A DNA stretch of 64,000 bases from Leptospira sp. (GCA_027533185.1 JAPZTS010000023.1:92742-156741), one strand, 5' to 3'. Counted from the stretch's first letter, positions 47,553 through 57,892 are shown. Notes: generated by a model not told the origin, from the letters alone. A program made the numbers and translations.

Positions 47553-48659
47553 TTATGTTTGGAACCTAGTCTCTCTAAAAATTTTCCAAAAATCCCAAAG
47601 TATAATCACGAGGGTAAGTGCCATCGGACCAACGATGATCCCCGCGACACCAAACTCTTGCAATCCGCCAATCAATGAAAGAAAGATCAGAAATGGATGT
47701 GTTTTTAGTTTTTTATCCAAAATTTTGGGTTTGACTAGGTTTTCCAAAATCAAATAACAAGAGGCACCAGAAACCATAAACAGAATACTACCTGTCCAGT
47801 TTTCTTGAACAAGACCCATATAAAGTCCTATGGGTAACCAAACTACACTTGTTCCAACAACTGGGATGAGTGAAAAGATCGTCGCGATACTTGCCAATAG
47901 AAATTTGTTTGAAACTGTCGTGAAGAGAAGTAAAAAATAGACGAGTGCTCCTTGGAGAAGGGAGATAAAAAGATTTCCGAGCATTACTGTCCGAATTGCT
48001 TCCTCAATTCTTCGACCCAGTCTTTCTTCGATTTCCTGGGGAAAGGGGAGATTCATAAAGACCAAGTGTTCTAATTTGTTTCCTTCTTTGTATAAAAAAA
48101 AGAGTAAAATGAAGGTAAAAAAACCATTAAAGAAAATTGTACCAGGAAGTTCCATTGAGCCTAACAGAAAGCCCGACGAGTTTTTGAGCAAACTGTAGAT
48201 CGAATCTAGATTCAAAACGTCCATATGTTGCCCAACATATTCCCTATATAAACCTGGAAGTTTGATCCAAAAAAATTCGTTTTCCGTAAAAAAGTCAGTT
48301 ACCATCGGACTATTGAGCAAAAGAGCCACAATCGACTCCTCAGTCAGTTGGTTTCGCACATAATTAACCAAATTGAGTGATTCTCGAACTAAAGTAGAAA
48401 CGATCAAATAAGAGGGAACGATAACTCCAGCTAACATAAGAATCACCATAATATAAGGAGAAAGATGGTGGGCCTTAACTCCTAAAATTGATTTTAGTTT
48501 TTTATGTAGCTTCCTTGTTGTGATGTAGAAGAGCAATGAGAGAAACATAGCCCAAAGATACGGCTTAAATACAAAAAAAAGAATGAAACAGGTTGTTATA
48601 AATAGAGTTGATAAGATTAGATAAACTACTGCTTCGTTTTTATTTTTAAAAAATGACAT
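47553..48659 (-). CDS. AI-2E family transporter (YdiK/PerM-like)
   Basis: The 368-residue membrane protein has about eight helices in the family order: two N-terminal pairs, a soluble loop (about 100-190) and a C-terminal set with GTSVVWLPIGLYMGL and GLQEFGVAGIIVGPMAL. The family includes TqsA (AI-2 export) and sodium/proton antiporters, so the substrate is not assigned. It is followed two bases later by xseA and preceded by a lipoprotein with one base between. Confidence 0.9.
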   Translation of the reverse strand: MSFFKNKNEAVVYLILSTLFITTCFILFFVFKPYLWAMFLSLLFYITTRKLHKKLKSILGVKAHHLSPYIMVILMLAGVIVPSYLIVSTLVRESLNLVNYVRNQLTEESIVALLLNSPMVTDFFTENEFFWIKLPGLYREYVGQHMDVLNLDSIYSLLKNSSGFLLGSMELPGTIFFNGFFTFILLFFLYKEGNKLEHLVFMNLPFPQEIEERLGRRIEEAIRTVMLGNLFISLLQGALVYFLLLFTTVSNKFLLASIATIFSLIPVVGTSVVWLPIGLYMGLVQENWTGSILFMVSGASCYLILENLVKPKILDKKLKTHPFLIFLSLIGGLQEFGVAGIIVGPMALTLVIILWDFWKIFRETRFQT

Positions 48660-48660
48660 T

Positions 48661-49095
48661 TCAATAATTACTCTGCTTTTTGTATAAAAAATGAACTTCC
48701 GTTAGGTTACCCGATTTTGCGACGACGATGGAAAGGGATTTTTTAACGAACCCTTCCAATAAAAACGTAGTGGATTCACCATTTTTTGTCTCGTCCACGA
48801 GTGACCAATCCCCAAGTTTGGCTCGTGCTTTGATCTTTTCTTTTACTTCTGTTTCCGACTGTTCCGTGGTCAATCGTAGGCTTGCCTCTTTCAGGTTTGA
48901 AAAATTACTTTTGAGTTCGGAGCTTGCAATGAACTTTGCGTCTTCTGGAAAAAAGGAACGGGGGAGTGCACTTGGTGCCTGTGGTGGGAATTTTTGAATC
49001 AATAGTTTGTCAAATTGGTAGGATTCGGACGTTTGAGAGGCATTACAATTGGACAAAATAACAAAAATGATAGAAATAAAGGCGATTCGAATCAT
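48661..49095 (-). CDS. Putative lipoprotein (144 residues)
   Basis: The N-terminus (MIRIAFISIIFVILSNCNAS) is a lipoprotein signal with lipobox LSNC. The mature part is about 125 residues, lysine-rich, with alternating beta and helical segments; I recognise no family. It is the first gene of the AI-2E/xseAB/symporter operon, with one base before the next start. Confidence 0.75.
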   Translation of the reverse strand: MIRIAFISIIFVILSNCNASQTSESYQFDKLLIQKFPPQAPSALPRSFFPEDAKFIASSELKSNFSNLKEASLRLTTEQSETEVKEKIKARAKLGDWSLVDETKNGESTTFLLEGFVKKSLSIVVAKSGNLTEVHFLYKKQSNY

Positions 49096-49188
49096 TAAGG
49101 AAAAGAAAATGAGAATGGGTATATCCTTCCATTCATTTTTTTAAGAATCTTAGTTGCTTAGTTTTTTTCTTCTAAGAGGGTGAGAGAT

Positions 49189-49830
49189 GTGGATTCCGTC
49201 CTCTCGATTGACAGCTATCTGGAATTTCTAAAATCCTTACCTCCTTTGGTTCTCTGGCTATTTTTCTGTTTTTCCAATACCATAGAAAATCTGTTCCCAC
49301 CTTGGCCTGGTGATACGGTTGTTGTCTTTTCAGGATTTCTTTCGGCCGGAGCAAACCCCCCTCTGGAGATTCAAGAAGTGGCCCTGGCGACCTATCTTGG
49401 AAATCTTTTGGGAGCCCTTCTTATGTATAAATTTGGGGAAGCCTTTCTCGCTTCGATCAAATCAGGTAGGATTCCTTTTCTCGCACGATTGTACCAAGAG
49501 GAAAATTGGGATAAGTCGATTCAATTTTTCCAGAGGAACCAGGTTCTTGTAGTGTTATTCTCTAGGTTTTCGGCAGGCATTCGCTTCTTTGTATCGATAA
49601 TTGCCGGGATTACCAAAATGAACATGATTAAATTTGTGATCCTCTATTCGCTAGCGATCGGTTTGTGGTGCGGTGCTCTACTCACGGGTGGTTATATGCT
49701 AGGGCAAAACTGGGAACAAATTATTGTTATACTTTCCATGTACAACCGGGTCGTAGGCTTTACCCTGGCGTTGCTTTTGATTCTCTTTTTATTTCAAATC
49801 TATGTAAAAAAAAGAAGAAAGTTGACATAA
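49189..49830 (+). CDS. DedA-family membrane protein
   Basis: The 213-residue protein has the DedA signatures: PPWPGDTVVVFSGFLSAG with the membrane-embedded acidic residue, YLGNLLGALLMYKFG and FSRFSAGIRFFVSIIAG. DedA proteins flip phospholipids or undecaprenyl phosphate and support proton motive force. I chose the GTG at 49189 because AAGAGGG (49174-49180) sits eight bases upstream; GTG 49180 would overlap that site. It is first in a plus-strand run to clpA. Confidence 0.9.
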   Translation: MDSVLSIDSYLEFLKSLPPLVLWLFFCFSNTIENLFPPWPGDTVVVFSGFLSAGANPPLEIQEVALATYLGNLLGALLMYKFGEAFLASIKSGRIPFLARLYQEENWDKSIQFFQRNQVLVVLFSRFSAGIRFFVSIIAGITKMNMIKFVILYSLAIGLWCGALLTGGYMLGQNWEQIIVILSMYNRVVGFTLALLLILFLFQIYVKKRRKLT

Positions 49831-49857
49831 AAGCATTTTTATATACTTTTCTACCCC

Positions 49858-52800
49858 ATGACCGCTTTGGGAAATTTGGCGTTTGATTTTTATACGTTTG
49901 GCTCACTCGTTGGGGTAATTTTTACATTCTACAACGCACAACTTTTTTTGACCGTTAAAGACAAATCGGAGGCTACGTACCGGCTCGGCCTCGGGACTTT
50001 GTGGCTTGGTCTTTTCCATTTTGGATACATGGTCAATTTTTCCTTTACTGGTCCAGCAAGCGCTTACATGCGATGGATTGTAATTTGTGGAGCAATGACG
50101 GGTGCTGTCTTTTTAACAGATTTTTTTCTAAGTTTTCCCGAAACATACTATCCCAGACTTAAAAAGTATCTTCGATACTTTCAGTTATTAGCCATAACTC
50201 TTGTTATGGGATACTTTGTTGTAAGTAGTTTGTCATCTGGAAGATATTTTTTCTTTAGCGGTCATTATTGGGATTTTCCGATGCCAGCTTTTTACAAAGC
50301 ATATGCGATCATTGTAATGTTTTTCTTTTTAATTTTTACTCTGGCCGGTATCACTCAAATCATAAAAATGCCCAAGGAGTCAAGAATACCAATAGCAACC
50401 ATTCTTATCTCGTTTATGGTTGTTACATTAATTCCTGGTGTTATGAATGCTCAATCCAGGGACGGGGCGATTGGTCGAGGGCTCTACCAAACAGTTACAG
50501 ATTTAGTTTTAGTTGTAGGACTCTTTTGTGCGAACGTAATGTTCATAAACCACACTAAAGATAAAACAACGATTCTTTCTCGGATTATAGGAATTTCTCT
50601 CGCATCCTTTTTGTTAATTTTGCAGATGGTTGCCTATACCGTGATCCAACAATCCGAAGAAAGTTACGATTTGGTGCATGCGGAACGAGCAAAGAACTAT
50701 GTATTTGGTTTGGAAGTAGACCAGGAACCTTCCTTTCACTTTACATTTGATACAAAGAAAAACCAATTTCAGACAACAGGAAAGACTGCTCCTGCGGGAC
50801 TCATGCCTGAGGAATACAAGGCGGAGTTTTGGAACCACTATCTGGTAACCAAAATTGCTCAGCTAAAATCAGATTCTGATTGGAAAACATCTCTTATTTC
50901 TATTCTTGAATCCTTGCCAGAAACTTCCAAAGGTTACAGGCGTGAATTGGAACGGATCTTAGCTGAATCGGAAGTAACGACTCCCAAACAACTGGTTTCA
51001 ATCATTGACTCAGAAAAACGAAAGATTCTTTACAATAGAAATAAATTAAGAGAAATTCCTATCTCCGAATTAGAAACAAAGGCCCAGAAGTTATTTTTAA
51101 AGGAGGAGGGACCTCTTTCTGGATTTTACGCCGTTGCCCGTGAAATCCTGAATCAGGAAGGTCTCAGCGCGGATTCCAAATACAAAAGTTTGGAAACACT
51201 ACTTTCCCCTCTGCCTCTCCACGGAGAAAGAAATTATAGGGGTAAGGTAAAATTTGCAGAGAGTAATCCAAACTATGATTTTTTTATAAGTTATTTTATA
51301 GTTGATTATCAAACAGGATTGGTACATGAAGTTGGTTATCCCTACCTAGATTATCGAAATTACCAACACTCTATCACCTTGCCATGGATATACGGTCTAT
51401 TTGGTCTGATTGTTTTTGTTATTTTTGGCTTTAGATTATTTTTTAGAGGAGCGCTCATTCGACCGATTGAACAAATTATTGATGGTTTGACGGAAGTTAA
51501 CTCTGGAAATTTGGAGTATAGACTGACAGTTCATGTTGAAGACGATATTGGTTTTATGGCAAGGTCTTTCAACCGTATGGTCCGCTCAATCCAGGCTGCT
51601 CGGAAAAAACTCCAACAATATGCAGAACAATTAGAAGAGAAAGTCCAAGAGCGAACCAAGGAATTGGAGAATACTCTCAAAGAAGTCCAGCATCTGAAGC
51701 ACCAACAAGATGGTGATTACTTTTTAACTTCACTCTTACTGCAACCGTTTAATACAAATCATGCAAATCATGAAAATGTCCAAATTGATTTTCTATTGGA
51801 GCAAAAGAAAAAATTCACCTTCAGACATTACGAAAAAGAAATCGGAGGGGATTTAAATATCGCAAACCAAATTACTCTCAATAACAAATCTTATACGGTC
51901 TTCTTAAATGCAGATGCGATGGGGAAATCTATGCAAGGTGCTGGTGGGGCTCTCGTACTTGGATCTGTATTTGAATCGATAATTACACGAACTCAACTTT
52001 CCAGAGAGACTCGGAATTCGTATCCTGAGAGATGGATTAAAAATACCTTTATCGAATTGCATAAGATTTTTGAAGGCTTTAATGGATCCATGTTAGTTTC
52101 ACTTGTCATTGGACTCATTGAGAATGACACTGGACTTTTATACTTTATCAATGCGGAACATCCTTGGATGGTTTTATACCGAGATGGGATCGCAAGCTTT
52201 TTAGAAAATGAACTTATGTTCCGAAAATTGGGAACTTCTGGTGTAGAGGGAGAGATCTATATCAAAACCTTTCAATTGGAGCCCGGTGACGTATTGATTG
52301 CAGGTTCCGATGGTAGGGATGACCTGCTCATCAGTCATACAGATGACGGCAAACGGGTGATCAACGAAGATGAAAGGTTGTTTCTGCAGATCGTAGAGAG
52401 AGGACAGGGCGAATTAGAAGGCATCTATAAGGAGTTGGGAAAAATTGGATCGCTCACAGATGACCTCTCTCTCATCCGAGTTGCCTTTGTGGAAGAAAAA
52501 GAAAAACTAAAGATAGAACGCGATAAACTTAAAGAAATACAGTCCTTACTCACAAAAGCAAAAGAAGCAAGTGAGTCCCAAGATTTACAAGAAGCTGTGG
52601 CTTATTTGGAAAAAGCAAATTCCCTTGAGGAAAATATTCCTGAAATCAAAAAGAAGTTTATCCAACTCTATCTCAAACTGAAGGACTACGGTAGTGCTAA
52701 AAAAATGGCAAAGGATTACAGTGCCCTTCGTCCTATGGATACAGAAATTATGTACATCACAGCTTTCTGTGCAAGAAAAGTGGCCGATCTCAAAACTGCT

Positions 52801-53010
52801 ATCGATTTTGGAGAACGGGTCAGACTGAGAGACCCAAGCCATGTAAAAAATCACATCAATCTGGGCCAGACCTATCTTGCAGACAAAAATTACCAAAGAG
52901 CGGAAAATATACTAAGTTCGGCTTTGGCACTAGACCCCGAAAATCCTAGTTTGCTTCGATTGGTAGACCACATTCGAAAAAAACAATTGAGGCCAGAAGA
53001 GAACAGATAA
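49858..53010 (+). CDS. Membrane sensor with SpoIIE (PP2C-like) phosphatase and TPR tail
   Basis: The 1050-residue protein has about seven N-terminal membrane helices (about 10-265), a periplasmic or extracytoplasmic segment (about 265-500), one more helix (about 505-525), a HAMP linker (about 535-590), a coiled coil, a SpoIIE-type phosphatase domain (about 620-885) and C-terminal tetratricopeptide helices (about 900-1045). Metal-binding residues are in KEIGGDLNIA, ADAMGKSMQG, GSDGRDD and LTDDLSLI. SpoIIE-type phosphatases release anti-sigma antagonists by dephosphorylation. No antagonist or anti-sigma gene is beside it, so its partner is unknown. Confidence 0.9.
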   Translation: MTALGNLAFDFYTFGSLVGVIFTFYNAQLFLTVKDKSEATYRLGLGTLWLGLFHFGYMVNFSFTGPASAYMRWIVICGAMTGAVFLTDFFLSFPETYYPRLKKYLRYFQLLAITLVMGYFVVSSLSSGRYFFFSGHYWDFPMPAFYKAYAIIVMFFFLIFTLAGITQIIKMPKESRIPIATILISFMVVTLIPGVMNAQSRDGAIGRGLYQTVTDLVLVVGLFCANVMFINHTKDKTTILSRIIGISLASFLLILQMVAYTVIQQSEESYDLVHAERAKNYVFGLEVDQEPSFHFTFDTKKNQFQTTGKTAPAGLMPEEYKAEFWNHYLVTKIAQLKSDSDWKTSLISILESLPETSKGYRRELERILAESEVTTPKQLVSIIDSEKRKILYNRNKLREIPISELETKAQKLFLKEEGPLSGFYAVAREILNQEGLSADSKYKSLETLLSPLPLHGERNYRGKVKFAESNPNYDFFISYFIVDYQTGLVHEVGYPYLDYRNYQHSITLPWIYGLFGLIVFVIFGFRLFFRGALIRPIEQIIDGLTEVNSGNLEYRLTVHVEDDIGFMARSFNRMVRSIQAARKKLQQYAEQLEEKVQERTKELENTLKEVQHLKHQQDGDYFLTSLLLQPFNTNHANHENVQIDFLLEQKKKFTFRHYEKEIGGDLNIANQITLNNKSYTVFLNADAMGKSMQGAGGALVLGSVFESIITRTQLSRETRNSYPERWIKNTFIELHKIFEGFNGSMLVSLVIGLIENDTGLLYFINAEHPWMVLYRDGIASFLENELMFRKLGTSGVEGEIYIKTFQLEPGDVLIAGSDGRDDLLISHTDDGKRVINEDERLFLQIVERGQGELEGIYKELGKIGSLTDDLSLIRVAFVEEKEKLKIERDKLKEIQSLLTKAKEASESQDLQEAVAYLEKANSLEENIPEIKKKFIQLYLKLKDYGSAKKMAKDYSALRPMDTEIMYITAFCARKVADLKTAIDFGERVRLRDPSHVKNHINLGQTYLADKNYQRAENILSSALALDPENPSLLRLVDHIRKKQLRPEENR

Positions 53011-53025
53011 CGTCTAATCCTTAAC

Positions 53026-54189
53026 GTGGAAGATCGTTTTCAATTTCGTATCCATTCCAGTTTTCGAGATTTTTCTTCTGAAGAATGGAATGGGCTTGTG
53101 GCACCTGATTCCGTTTTCCAAGAGTATGAATTCCTTGCGTTACTTGAGGAAACTGGATGTATAGGCGGTAGAGATTGGTTTCCGCAAATTCTAAGCATCC
53201 GAAACTCTGGGATACTCGTTGCTCTTTTGCCCGCTTACATTCGGAAGGATAGCTATGGTGAGTTCATTTTTGATTTCCAATGGGCAAATGCCTTCCACCG
53301 TGCCGGAATCCCATACTATCCTAAATTAACGGCTGCAGTTCCTTTTACTCCCGTTAGCGGAAATCGAATTTTGATTTCACCTAACTTAAGTAAGGAGGAA
53401 TCTTCTTATTGTATTAAACTTTTATTAAATGAGATTTCCAAATTGGGTTTCGAGTCTGACATGAGTTCCATCCATGTGCTTTTTTGCAAAGGAGAAGAAT
53501 CAGCGGAAGCAAAAGCACTCGGATTCGTACCCAGGCTTAGCCATCAATATCATTGGATCAACCGCGGTTATTCCAATTTTGAGGAGTTTTTAGGAAACCT
53601 CGTGAAAGACCGAAGGAAAACCATCCGGCAAGAAAGGAAAAAAATCTCGGCCCAAAATTTAAAAATCCAAACCCTTGTGGGAAATGATATCCAAGAGAAA
53701 CATGCGGAGCTATACTACCAATTTTATCTAGACACCCATTCTAAAAAATGGGGACAAACCTATTTAAACCGAGAGTTCTTCCATAGGATTTTTGACAGCT
53801 TTAGACATAGGCTCCATTTGGTCTTAGCGGAAGATGGGGTCGGAAATCCTTTGGGTGGAAGTATGAATGTGTACCGGGGAAAGTATTTGTTTGGAAGGTA
53901 TTGGGGTGCTGTTCAGGACATACCTTTTTTGCATTTTGAATGCTGTTACTACCAACTCATTGATTTTGCGATTGAGAATAAAATGGAACGGGTGGAAGCT
54001 GGAGCCCAGGGTGAACATAAATTCTTGCGTGGCTACGAGGCTGTACCCATGCACAGCTTTCATAAAATCTTTCACAAAGAGGGAAGTAGGGTGATTTACG
54101 ATTATCTTGAGCGCGAAATTCAAATGGAACAGGAAAACATAAAGGCCTACAATTCCGCTTCGCCTCTAAAAGCCTTGAGAGGTGTTTGA
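53026..54189 (+). CDS. FemX/GNAT-like acyltransferase (DUF482/COG3146-like)
   Basis: The 387-residue protein resembles COG3146: a first half with VFQEYEFLALLEETG and ALLPAYIRKDSYGEF, a second half with RRKTIRQERKK, LGGSMNVYRGKYLFGRYWGA, and VEAGAQGEHKFLRGYEAVP, the most telling match. Such proteins have a doubled GNAT fold like FemX and the leucyl/phenylalanyl transferase, but their reaction is unproven. It starts at GTG 53026 and ends one base before the clpS start, in the same run as clpS and clpA. Confidence 0.8.
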   Translation: MEDRFQFRIHSSFRDFSSEEWNGLVAPDSVFQEYEFLALLEETGCIGGRDWFPQILSIRNSGILVALLPAYIRKDSYGEFIFDFQWANAFHRAGIPYYPKLTAAVPFTPVSGNRILISPNLSKEESSYCIKLLLNEISKLGFESDMSSIHVLFCKGEESAEAKALGFVPRLSHQYHWINRGYSNFEEFLGNLVKDRRKTIRQERKKISAQNLKIQTLVGNDIQEKHAELYYQFYLDTHSKKWGQTYLNREFFHRIFDSFRHRLHLVLAEDGVGNPLGGSMNVYRGKYLFGRYWGAVQDIPFLHFECCYYQLIDFAIENKMERVEAGAQGEHKFLRGYEAVPMHSFHKIFHKEGSRVIYDYLEREIQMEQENIKAYNSASPLKALRGV

Positions 54190-54190
54190 T

Positions 54191-54529
54191 ATGGCAAATA
54201 CAAACAGAAAAGATCAAACTGATTCAAATGTTTCTGTCTTAGAAAAGGAAAAGATTAAATTAAAGAAACCTAGCAGATATAAGGTAATATTAATAAATGA
54301 TGATTATACTCCTCAAGAGTTTGTAGTTTGGGTACTTGCAAATGTATTCCGAAGGTCCATGGAAGAGTCAAGGCAGATTATGTGGACTGCGCACACAACT
54401 GGGTTTGCTGTTTGTGGTGTCTATCCCCTTGATATCGCCCGAACTAAAGTAGAAGAAGTAAGAAAATTAGCGGATGAGGCAGGCCACCCTCTCCAATGCC
54501 GGCTTGCAAAAGAGGAGGAAGGCGAATGA
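54191..54529 (+). CDS. clpS: ATP-dependent Clp protease adaptor ClpS
   Basis: From the ATG at 54191 (ribosome site GAGAGG eight bases upstream) the product has 112 residues: an unstructured N-terminal arm (about 1-28) and a core with YKVILINDDYTPQEFVVWVL, TAHTTGFAVCGVYPLDIA and the helix KVEEVRKLADEAG. ClpS binds destabilising N-terminal residues and hands substrates to ClpA. Its stop overlaps the clpA start (ATGA). Confidence 0.95.
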   Translation: MANTNRKDQTDSNVSVLEKEKIKLKKPSRYKVILINDDYTPQEFVVWVLANVFRRSMEESRQIMWTAHTTGFAVCGVYPLDIARTKVEEVRKLADEAGHPLQCRLAKEEEGE

Positions 54530-56811
54530 ACCTGTCCATAGATTTACAAAGAACTCTCGATTTTATTGGTAAAGAAGCAAAAAAATATCACCATGAATTT
54601 ATTACGTTAGAACATTTGTTATATGGACTTAGTTTTAATGAAAAAACAAAAGATGTTTTGTTGAATGTTGGATGTGATCTGGATTTACTCAGGAAGGACT
54701 TGGTAGAATACTTTGAAGGTGAACTTTCTACGATTGCTGTACCCAATTTAAATGTCCAACCACGTTATACGGTAGGTGTTCAATTTGTACTTCAGTTTGC
54801 AGCTTTTCACGTACAAAATTCAGGTAAAGATGAGGTGGATGGCACAAATATTCTTGTAGCACTGTTTCGCGAAGAAGATAGCCAAGCATTCTTTCTCTTG
54901 ACAAAACAAAATATTACTAGACTTGATGTTATACGCTATATTTCTCATGGCATTACAAAAACAGATGCATACGAAGAAGAGGATCCTTTTATTGTTGAGG
55001 GAGAAGGCAGTGATACACAGAACGAAAGAGAGAAACTCTCCAGTTTGCAAAAGTTTTGTGTCAACTTAACTGAGAAGGCGAAACTTGGAAAGTTGGATCC
55101 TTGTATCGGAAGAGACCAGGAGATTCAGAGACTGATTCATGTTTTATCTCGCCGCAGAAAAAACAATCCCATCTTTGTTGGTGAGGCTGGTGTTGGAAAA
55201 ACTTCAATCGTTGAAGGTCTAGCCGAAAAGATTGCAATTGGAGCTGTTCCGAAAGGTCTTCTGGATTTTGAAATTTACTCCCTAGATATGGGTCTAGTTA
55301 TGGCTGGGACTAAATTTCGGGGAGAATTTGAGGAAAGATTAAAAGATATTTTGGGCGAGTTTGTGGGCAGACCCAATCGAGTATTGTTTGTTGATGAAAT
55401 CCATACAATTGTAGGCGCAGGGGCTGTGTCCGGAGGGAGTTTGGATGCATCCAACCTGATGAAGCCAGCTTTAGCCAATGGCGAATTAAAGTGTATCGGT
55501 ACCACTACATATAAGGAATACAAAACTATATTTGACAAAGACCATGCTTTGTCTCGTAGGTTTCAGAAGATTGAGGTGAGTGAACCCTCTAGAGAAGACG
55601 CCATTCAGATTCTAAATGGGTTAAAAAGTAAATATGAAAGTTTCCATGGTGTTCACTATAGCGTTAAAGCGATTGAAGCTTGTGTAGATCTTTCCACTCA
55701 GTATTTAAAGGACCGTCAGCTTCCTGATAAAGCCATTGATTTGATGGATGAAGCGGGGGCCTTTGTAAAATTGAGAGATGAGAAGAAAGATCGTACAAAA
55801 AGTACGGTAGGCGTTTTAGAGATAGAATCTCTCGTTGCAAAGATAGCCAAGATACCTGAAAAGACTGTTAAGTCCAACGATCGAAAAAAACTAGAGTCTC
55901 TCGATACAGAAATGAAATCTGTAGTTTTTGGGCAAGACCATGCGATTTCCCAGATTGTAGATGCAATTCACTATTCTAGGTCAGGTCTTTCCGAAGAGAC
56001 CAAACCAATCGGATCCTTTTTATTTGTTGGACCAACAGGAGTCGGAAAGACCGAAGTTGCAAAAACTTTGGCAACAAAACTGGGGATTGAGTTTTTACGT
56101 TTTGATATGAGTGAATATATGGAAAAACACTCAGTTTCACGTCTTTTAGGTTCTCCTCCAGGATATGTCGGATATGACCAAGGCGGACAACTCACAGATG
56201 CGATTTCAAAAAATCCCCATTGTGTATTACTCCTCGATGAAATTGAAAAAGCACATGAAGACATTTACAACATCCTTTTGCAAGTAATGGATCATGCAAC
56301 ACTTACAGATAGTACGGGTAAGAAAGCGGATTTTCGTAATGTAATCCTTGTTATGACCTCTAATACAGGTGCGAGCGAACGTCAAAAACCAATGCTCGGT
56401 TTTGATCCCGATTCGTATGATGATAGATCTATTAAGGCCGTAGAAAGAACCTTTACACCGGAATTTAGAAATCGTTTAACTGCCATCATCGAATTTGAGA
56501 ATTTGACTCTACCGATTGTAGAAAAAGTAGTTGAGCGAATGTTCTCGTCTTTGCAGCAGAAAGCAAAGGAGAAAGGGATTAAGATTTCTATTACTTCGAC
56601 TGCGATATCGCACTTGGCAAAAAAAGGTTATAGTAAGGAAATGGGCGCAAGGCCGATTGAAAGGCTAATCGCTTCTGAAATCGGTAAGCCACTATCTAAA
56701 AAAATACTCTTTTTAAAAGAACCGAAAAATATAGAATACATCATTGACAGAGTGACAGATGCTGGGGTTGAATCTATTTCCATTCAAGAAAAAACTTTAT
56801 CTTCTTCCTGA
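54526..56811 (+). CDS. clpA: ATP-dependent Clp protease ATP-binding subunit ClpA
   Basis: The ATG at 54526 has an AGGAGG site just upstream and overlaps the clpS stop, giving 761 residues. The N-domain (about 1-145) is followed by two AAA+ modules with Walker A motifs [13 protein letters not shown] and [13 protein letters not shown], Walker [12 protein letters not shown] and [12 protein letters not shown], and sensor 2/arginine finger segments. ClpA unfolds substrates for ClpP, which is not in the window. The last 28 bases overlap the convergent membrane protein gene. Confidence 0.96.
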   Translation: MNLSIDLQRTLDFIGKEAKKYHHEFITLEHLLYGLSFNEKTKDVLLNVGCDLDLLRKDLVEYFEGELSTIAVPNLNVQPRYTVGVQFVLQFAAFHVQNSGKDEVDGTNILVALFREEDSQAFFLLTKQNITRLDVIRYISHGITKTDAYEEEDPFIVEGEGSDTQNEREKLSSLQKFCVNLTEKAKLGKLDPCIGRDQEIQRLIHVLSRRRKNNPIFVGEAGVGKTSIVEGLAEKIAIGAVPKGLLDFEIYSLDMGLVMAGTKFRGEFEERLKDILGEFVGRPNRVLFVDEIHTIVGAGAVSGGSLDASNLMKPALANGELKCIGTTTYKEYKTIFDKDHALSRRFQKIEVSEPSREDAIQILNGLKSKYESFHGVHYSVKAIEACVDLSTQYLKDRQLPDKAIDLMDEAGAFVKLRDEKKDRTKSTVGVLEIESLVAKIAKIPEKTVKSNDRKKLESLDTEMKSVVFGQDHAISQIVDAIHYSRSGLSEETKPIGSFLFVGPTGVGKTEVAKTLATKLGIEFLRFDMSEYMEKHSVSRLLGSPPGYVGYDQGGQLTDAISKNPHCVLLLDEIEKAHEDIYNILLQVMDHATLTDSTGKKADFRNVILVMTSNTGASERQKPMLGFDPDSYDDRSIKAVERTFTPEFRNRLTAIIEFENLTLPIVEKVVERMFSSLQQKAKEKGIKISITSTAISHLAKKGYSKEMGARPIERLIASEIGKPLSKKILFLKEPKNIEYIIDRVTDAGVESISIQEKTLSSS

Positions 56812-57326
56812 AATGTCAAATAACCAAAAATAAAGCTAAAAAGTAAAAAAAACAAAAACCCAAAGAACATGGGGGTATATTGCAGTTCTTTTGGGTTTAC
56901 AAACTCATAAAAAAAACGTTTGGGATCAAGGTATCCCCAGACTACAAGAACTGATGAAAGAAGTTGGGTAGAGAAAAACCAAACTCTTGTCCAAGCCGCC
57001 TTCCAAAAACCTAGGAAAAAAAAGTTTAACAAACTTATTAGAACAAAAATAGCATTCAATTTGGGCCCAAGAAAAACTTTTTCAGTATTTTCCAAAAACT
57101 GAATATTATAATAAAACCAAGGAGAAAGTGAACCTATAAGTTGCAAAAATAAAAAAATAAAAAAGATTTTATCGAACAATACTTTTGAGCTCCAGTAGGA
57201 ATATAAAGAGATAGCCATCGACTTTAATAAATTCATCCAGCCAGAAAGGATGATAGGAATGGCACGTACAATTTGTAATACATGTTCTAAAATAGTGGCT
57301 ATCCATGAAGATTTCATAGGCTTCAT
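56784..57326 (-). CDS. Hypothetical membrane protein (180 residues)
   Basis: The protein has about four or five hydrophobic helices (about 18-35, 48-68, 85-105, 112-130, 150-172), with conserved-looking tryptophans; no family is recognised. The ATG overlaps the ridA-like stop (ATGA), so the two are coupled. The 3' end overlaps clpA by 28 bases on the opposite strand. Confidence 0.65.
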   Translation of the reverse strand: MKPMKSSWIATILEHVLQIVRAIPIILSGWMNLLKSMAISLYSYWSSKVLFDKIFFIFLFLQLIGSLSPWFYYNIQFLENTEKVFLGPKLNAIFVLISLLNFFFLGFWKAAWTRVWFFSTQLLSSVLVVWGYLDPKRFFYEFVNPKELQYTPMFFGFLFFLLFSFIFGYLTFQEEDKVFS

Positions 57327-57781
57327 CGAACCGTCGCGACCATTTCTAATTCGACGCAGGCTCCGAGCGGAAGTGAGCTCACCCCGATCGCGAACCGCGA
57401 GTGTCGTCCCTTCTCACCAAAGATTTTTGAGATCAGTTCGGATGCTCCATTCGCTACGAGGTGGTGGTCCGTAAAATCGGGAGTAGATGATACAAAAACG
57501 CCTAGTTTCACAATTTCAGAAACTTCATCTAAACTTGGAATATGCAATAAGAGAGTTGCGAGGGCATTGAGAACGCATTGTTCAGCCTCCTTTTTTCCAT
57601 CTTCCAGGCTGATTTGAGAGCCGAGTTGTCCCGTTTTTCGAAGCGTACCAGAGACCAAAGGAAGTTGCCCAGAAGTATAGATGGTGTCTCCGATTCGTTT
57701 GGATGGGACATAGATCGCTAGAGCTTTCGGCACCTCCGGTATCAAGATTCCGAGATTTTTGATGGATTCACTAGGGGTCAT
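57323..57781 (-). CDS. RidA-family protein
   Basis: The 152-residue product shows the family pattern GDTIYTSGQLPLVSG, a central EAEQCVLNALATLL helix and the C-terminal HSRFAIGVSSLPLGACVELEMVA, which keeps the arginine used to deaminate imine/enamine intermediates. It is longer than classic RidA (about 130) and nearer to the TdcF/RutC-related branches. The start is ATG 57781 or TTG 57799. It is the first gene of a pair with the membrane protein downstream. Confidence 0.86.
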   Translation of the reverse strand: MTPSESIKNLGILIPEVPKALAIYVPSKRIGDTIYTSGQLPLVSGTLRKTGQLGSQISLEDGKKEAEQCVLNALATLLLHIPSLDEVSEIVKLGVFVSSTPDFTDHHLVANGASELISKIFGEKGRHSRFAIGVSSLPLGACVELEMVATVR

Positions 57782-57860
57782 AGGGACAAAAACCGACAAA
57801 AGGGCGATTTTGGGATAATTTTTTAATTTTTTTGTAGGAAAAATAAAAAAAAAGATGAAA

Positions 57861-57887
57861 TTGGCAGTCTATTGAATAGAGTGCTAA
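57861..57887. promoter_or_regulatory. CIRCE-like HrcA operator 1
   Basis: The left half TTGGCAGTC (57861-57869), a 9-base spacer and the right half GAGTGCTAA (57879-57887) match the CIRCE consensus TTAGCACTC-N9-GAGTGCTAA with two mismatches, both in the left half. A TTGGCA -35-like box overlaps it. Confidence 0.75.
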
Positions 57888-57892
57888 AAGTA

